Source of the DNA: Candidatus Ozemibacteraceae bacterium
Lineage (GTDB): Bacteria > Muiribacteriota > Ozemobacteria > Ozemobacterales > Ozemobacteraceae
Direction of reading: 5' to 3'
Length of the DNA: 34,526 bases
NCBI GenBank assembly: GCA_937998695.1
Contig: CALLCO010000004.1
Location: 1 to 34,526 of the forward strand
Shown here: piece after piece, positions 33,523 to 34,526 of the stretch
Layout: the number at the start of each line of letters is the position of its first letter
Position numbering within the stretch: position 1 is the stretch's first letter
Notes under the pieces: model-generated
Databases searched by the model: none
What the model saw: only the letters and a program-made list of their open reading frames with translations
What the model was told of the DNA's origin: nothing
Position numbers and translations under genes: made by a program

Positions 33523-34095
33523 ATGTCACGCATCGGCAAGAAACCCATCACCATCCCGACCGGGGTGGAAATTACCATCGCCGGGTCCTCGGTGACCATC
33601 AAGGGGCCCAAGGGTACTTTGCGCCGCGAGTTTCCCCCCGAGGTGCAGATCACTAAACAAAAAGACCACCTGGTGTGCTCGATCCCCCCTGAGAGCGGCA
33701 AGGACGTCCGGGCCAAGTTCGGTCTGGTGCGCAGCCTTCTCAATAATATGGTCACCGGCGTGACCAAGGGGTTCACCCGCGAGCTCGAAGTGGTCGGCCT
33801 GGGATACAAGGTTAAGGCGGAAGGAACCAAGGTCACCTTCAACATCGGATATTCCCACCCGGTGGTCTTCGAACCCCCCAAAGAAGTTACTCTGAAGGTT
33901 GAACCGGGCGTTAAGCAACCCGGTGGTCTCGACGTGGCTGCCCGGGTCGTGGTGACCGGCATCGACAAGCAGGCGGTCGGACAGGTCGCCGCCGACATCC
34001 GGGCCATCAAGCCTCCCTGCCATTACAAAGGCACGGGCATCCGCTATGCGGGTGAGAAGGTCCGGATCAAGGAAGGCAAGAAGCTGGCCGCGTAA
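33523..34095 (+). CDS. rplF: 50S ribosomal protein L6
   Basis: uL6 lies by the sarcin-ricin loop and the factor-binding site. [55 protein letters not shown] and the end [20 protein letters not shown] identify it. The 190 residues are slightly longer than E. coli (177). GGGAGG precedes the ATG. rplR follows after 29 nt. Confidence 0.97.
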   Translation: MSRIGKKPITIPTGVEITIAGSSVTIKGPKGTLRREFPPEVQITKQKDHLVCSIPPESGKDVRAKFGLVRSLLNNMVTGVTKGFTRELEVVGLGYKVKAEGTKVTFNIGYSHPVVFEPPKEVTLKVEPGVKQPGGLDVAARVVVTGIDKQAVGQVAADIRAIKPPCHYKGTGIRYAGEKVRIKEGKKLAA

Positions 34096-34124
34096 CGGCG
34101 CTGCTTCGACGACGGAGAACGGAA

Positions 34125-34493
34125 ATGAACAAGGCCAACAAGAAAAAAGAAATGCGGGTTAAGCGACACGAACGGGCGCGCTTCTACCTCAGCGGGACGA
34201 CCGACAGGCCCCGGCTGGCGGTATTTCGCAGCCTGAACCACATCTACGCCCAGATCATCGACGACGACAAGGGCATCACCCTGGTCGCCGCGAGCTCCTC
34301 CGAGAAGGCCGCCCGTGAAAAGAACGTCAAGGGCGGCAACAAGGCGGGCGCCCGCACGGTCGGGACGATGATCGCGGAACGCGCCAAAGAGAAGGGCATC
34401 ACCCAAGTGGTGTTCGACAAGGGCGGGTTCAAGTATCACGGCCGGGTGAAGGAACTGGCGGATGGGGCCAGAGCCGGCGGCCTGCAATTCTAA
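34125..34493 (+). CDS. rplR: 50S ribosomal protein L18
   Basis: uL18 binds 5S rRNA with L5. The 122 residues fit the family (E. coli 117). [47 protein letters not shown] and [20 protein letters not shown] are diagnostic, as is the end [17 protein letters not shown] precedes ATG 34125. Confidence 0.97.
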   Translation: MNKANKKKEMRVKRHERARFYLSGTTDRPRLAVFRSLNHIYAQIIDDDKGITLVAASSSEKAAREKNVKGGNKAGARTVGTMIAERAKEKGITQVVFDKGGFKYHGRVKELADGARAGGLQF

Positions 34494-34504
34494 AGGAGCT
34501 GACC

Positions 34505-34526
34505 ATGGCAACCGACAATACGACCC
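34505..34526 (+). CDS. rpsE: 30S ribosomal protein S5, first seven codons only (cut by window end)
   Basis: AAAGGAG (34492-34498) and ATG 34505 open a frame reading MATDNTT before the window ends. The name rests on position alone, because rpsE follows rplR in the conserved spc order; the seven residues are not diagnostic. Confidence 0.7.

Overview
The window is a GC-rich bacterial chromosome segment of about 34.5 kb, densely coding and without signs of mobile DNA. It carries protein-export genes, a HEAT-repeat operon, RNA polymerase (rpoBC), and most of the str, S10 and spc ribosomal operons. The promoters are sigma70-like and most Shine-Dalgarno sites are AAGGAGG-like. TatC and SecDF, together with an RpoC that has a large insertion in the trigger loop, point to a diderm-type bacterium outside Firmicutes and Actinobacteria. 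Two long HEAT proteins and a probable FxLYD-domain protein would fit an uncultured lineage such as Candidatus Riflebacteria/Ozemobacteria. That placement is an inference and was not tested.

Left part (1-9983). secD and secF follow a near-consensus promoter and end in a UUCG-tetraloop terminator just before dtd. On the minus strand, a three-gene operon (two paralogous 824-828-residue HEAT proteins and a small membrane protein) lies downstream of tatC and has its own promoter. A small two-helix membrane protein is divergent from tatC.

Middle (9984-22223). A secreted TPR/FxLYD-like protein lies downstream of a leaderless winged-helix regulator whose C-terminal domain looks like a degenerate nucleotidyltransferase. 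This regulator is divergent from rpoBC. rpoB has a perfect TTGACA-17-TATAAT promoter and a leader of about 250 nt, and it is not preceded by rplKAJL. RpoB has a cysteine-rich insertion near its N-terminus and a very acidic C-terminal tail. RpoC (2034 residues) has about 684 residues inserted in the trigger loop, containing seven repeats of one short motif. A 12-bp-stem terminator closes the unit.

Right part (22224-34526). A second strong promoter drives rpsL-rpsG-fusA, followed without an evident break by rpsJ-rplC-rplD-rplW-rplB-rpsS-rplV-rpsC-rplP-rpmC-rpsQ and rplN-rplX-rplE-rpsN-rpsH-rplF-rplR-rpsE (rpsE cut by the window edge). tuf is missing from its usual place after fusA. Two proteins that border the peptide exit tunnel are enlarged. 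L22 has a 78-residue N-terminal module that looks like the start of ribosomal protein S13, plus an Ala/Lys tail. L29 is about three times its usual length. The S13-like module on L22, the huge RpoC insertion, the RpoB cysteine cluster and the long L29 are the most unusual features. All sit in otherwise conventional, clearly functional genes.
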